Shown piece after piece: positions 7,627-9,144 of a stretch of DNA of 9,144 bases (position 1 is the stretch's first letter; each line of letters begins with the position of its first letter). The translations under genes were made by a program, and so were the position numbers. The stretch comes from G963692885 sp964657395 (GTDB lineage Bacteria; Acidobacteriota; Terriglobia; Terriglobales; Acidobacteriaceae), in NCBI GenBank assembly GCA_964657395.1, contig CAZZUX010000134.1:1-9144 (forward strand), given 5' to 3'. The notes under the pieces are model-generated. The model saw only the letters and a list, made by a program, of their open reading frames with translations, had not been told where the DNA came from and did not search any database.

Positions 7627-9144
7627 TTAGTTGCGAGTCAGTTCGACGCGCCGGTTATGGGAGCGGCCGAGAATGGTGTCATTGGTATCGATGGCTCCGG
7701 CGGCACCGGAACCACTGCTGGCAAGCCGATCGGGCGCGATGTTGTATTGCGTCACAAGCGCCTGTTTGACAGCAAGCGAGCGGCGTCGGGAGAGGTCCAG
7801 ATTGTAGGTGTCGCCGCCGATATTGTCGGTATGCCCGTCGACGGTGAGTTTCCAGTCGGGATTGTCTTTCATGGCTGCTGCGATTTCGTCCAGGACCTGC
7901 TTGGATTCGGGCTTGATCTTGTCGCTGTTGAAGTCAAAATAGATGCCGTAGACCACGGCTTTCCGGTTCTGACTCAGGTCCTGCTCGATCTTCTTCTGCT
8001 GGTTGGGAAACGAGATCTTGGTGACCTCGATGCGGAAAGGGTCCTCCTCGAACTTGTAAAACAGCACCAGCGGATTGAGTGGATCGTCCAGTACTTTCAT
8101 GTCCAGGGCCACCGGCTTGTCGATGACGCTGCCAGCTGCCTTCGCGGCTTTCTTATCCGTAGGGAGCAATAGACCGCGTACATGAATCACGGGCAGGCTG
8201 GTAATGGAATCGTTCACGATGACCGAATAGGGAATGTCTGCTGATTCGACCCGCGCCAGTTCGCCCTCTTGCCAGTGCCGGCGGTAAGCGCCGCCGTCCG
8301 GGGTCTTGATCAGTACCAGGTAACGATGACTGAGCTTGCCGGTGGTCTTAAGCTGCTGGAAGGCCGCTGCGGAAAGGAGTTCCGACGTGGTTCCCGGAGA
8401 GACTAGTGGATAAGGTTCCGAATAGCCGGTCTGGTAGCCTGGCGCGCTTTGCAGGTCAGCAGCACAGACGTCCCGCGTGCCGCTGCCGTCATGACCCTTG
8501 TCATCCTTATCGTCGCGAAAGTATTTGCCGCTGTTGCGGAACTCAATGGCATCCGGCTTGACCGAGCTGACCTTCGTAAGACTGTCGACATCACCGAATT
8601 TGCGGCCCCAGGTGGACGTGACCATGAGGTTCTCGCGCAGCGGGATCTGACCGGCAGTCGTCTTGATCGCGATCGACGCATCTACCGGAGGACACTTGGA
8701 AACTACCGGATCGGAAGCCTTGACAACTTCGAGATCAACATAGGGATCCGGAGGCGGATCGCCGAAACCGAGCTTGTCCATGATGCCGCTGATAGCATCG
8801 AGCCCCTGGTCGACGCCATCCGGCGAATGGTTGCTGGATCCACCTGGTGCAGCCTCGGGGAACGCCGGCGAACCCGGGGAACCCGCCGGACCATGCGTGC
8901 CATTGGTGGATTGTGACGGACTGTGCAGCAAAGCCGTCGCCTTCTGCTTCACCTTGTAGCCGGCATAGACCAGGCCGCCCGCTCCCGCCAAAACCACCAG
9001 CAGAAGTATGGCGGCAATGGTAATCACCAGCGACCTGCCGCTGCTTTTTACAGGCGCGGACGGAACTGGCGTGAACGCGGGCGCTGCGTTGGCGGGATTG
9101 GCTGCCGGCGTCGACCAGGCTTGCGGCGTTACCGGGCCTGGCGT
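7627..9144 (-). CDS. Membrane-anchored protein with C-terminal OmpA-type peptidoglycan-binding domain (5' end beyond window)
   Basis: The frame is open through the right edge, giving 505 visible residues. Numbering from an internal GTG at 9027 (V1): a membrane helix (about 2-22) is followed by a Ser/Pro/Gly linker (36-70), a middle region of unknown fold (about 95-345, two cysteines at 112 and 188), and an OmpA domain (357-466) that opens YGIYFDFNSDKI. The domain has GHTDNIG with D401 and NLDLSRRRS with R416, which line up with D271 and R286 of E. coli OmpA that bind diaminopimelate. It ends NRRVELTRN. Upstream of the GTG, in frame and without a stop, is a Pro/Ala-rich stretch (e.g. STPAANPANAAPAFTPVP). 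The GTG has no good ribosome site, so the true start probably lies outside. The protein is expected in the inner membrane, holding peptidoglycan from the periplasmic side. Its role in a larger complex is not visible. Confidence 0.85.
   Translation of the reverse strand, partial: TPGPVTPQAWSTPAANPANAAPAFTPVPSAPVKSSGRSLVITIAAILLLVVLAGAGGLVYAGYKVKQKATALLHSPSQSTNGTHGPAGSPGSPAFPEAAPGGSSNHSPDGVDQGLDAISGIMDKLGFGDPPPDPYVDLEVVKASDPVVSKCPPVDASIAIKTTAGQIPLRENLMVTSTWGRKFGDVDSLTKVSSVKPDAIEFRNSGKYFRDDKDDKGHDGSGTRDVCAADLQSAPGYQTGYSEPYPLVSPGTTSELLSAAAFQQLKTTGKLSHRYLVLIKTPDGGAYRRHWQEGELARVESADIPYSVIVNDSITSLPVIHVRGLLLPTDKKAAKAAGSVIDKPVALDMKVLDDPLNPLVLFYKFEEDPFRIEVTKISFPNQQKKIEQDLSQNRKAVVYGIYFDFNSDKIKPESKQVLDEIAAAMKDNPDWKLTVDGHTDNIGGDTYNLDLSRRRSLAVKQALVTQYNIAPDRLASSGSGAAGAIDTNDTILGRSHNRRVELTRN

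Overview
This window looks like chromosomal DNA of an Acidobacteriota member, probably class Terriglobia (Acidobacteriaceae-like). That is inferred from the type of genes, not from a marker gene: an Oar-like TonB-dependent receptor with an N-terminal carboxypeptidase-regulatory domain, a MacB-type ABC permease, and envelope proteins of a style common in that phylum. Base composition is moderately GC-rich and even, and there is no sign of an insertion sequence, phage, integrase or CRISPR array.

Layout, left to right. (1) 1-699, minus strand: N-terminal part of a MacB-type ABC transporter permease that runs off the left edge. (2) 700-988: divergent intergenic region with two perfect short inverted repeats. 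(3) 989-4510, plus strand: a 1173-residue outer-membrane TonB-dependent receptor that starts at a GTG with a strong Shine-Dalgarno site. (4) 4529-4566: a long GC-rich hairpin that probably ends both converging transcripts. (5) 4576-6147, minus strand: an exported glycoside hydrolase family 32 enzyme (fructan or sucrose hydrolase). (6) 6302-6391, plus strand: tRNA-Ser(UGA) with an encoded CCA. (7) 6468-7598, minus strand: a secreted protein of unknown function, weakly DUF4412-like. (8) 7627-9144, minus strand: a membrane-anchored protein with a C-terminal OmpA-type peptidoglycan-binding domain, open through the right edge.

How the genes may work together: genes 7 and 8 are 28 bases apart on one strand and probably form one transcript for envelope-facing proteins. 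The receptor and the GH32 enzyme converge on a shared terminator. They could serve uptake and breakdown of the same carbohydrate, but that link rests only on adjacency. No fructokinase, sugar transporter or regulator is visible.

Most of the window is ordinary accessory-metabolism and envelope content. The points most worth a second look are the five closely spaced cysteine pairs in the receptor, the cysteines beside the catalytic acids of the GH32 enzyme, and the MotB-like topology of the OmpA-domain protein. I do not see a clear new multi-gene system.
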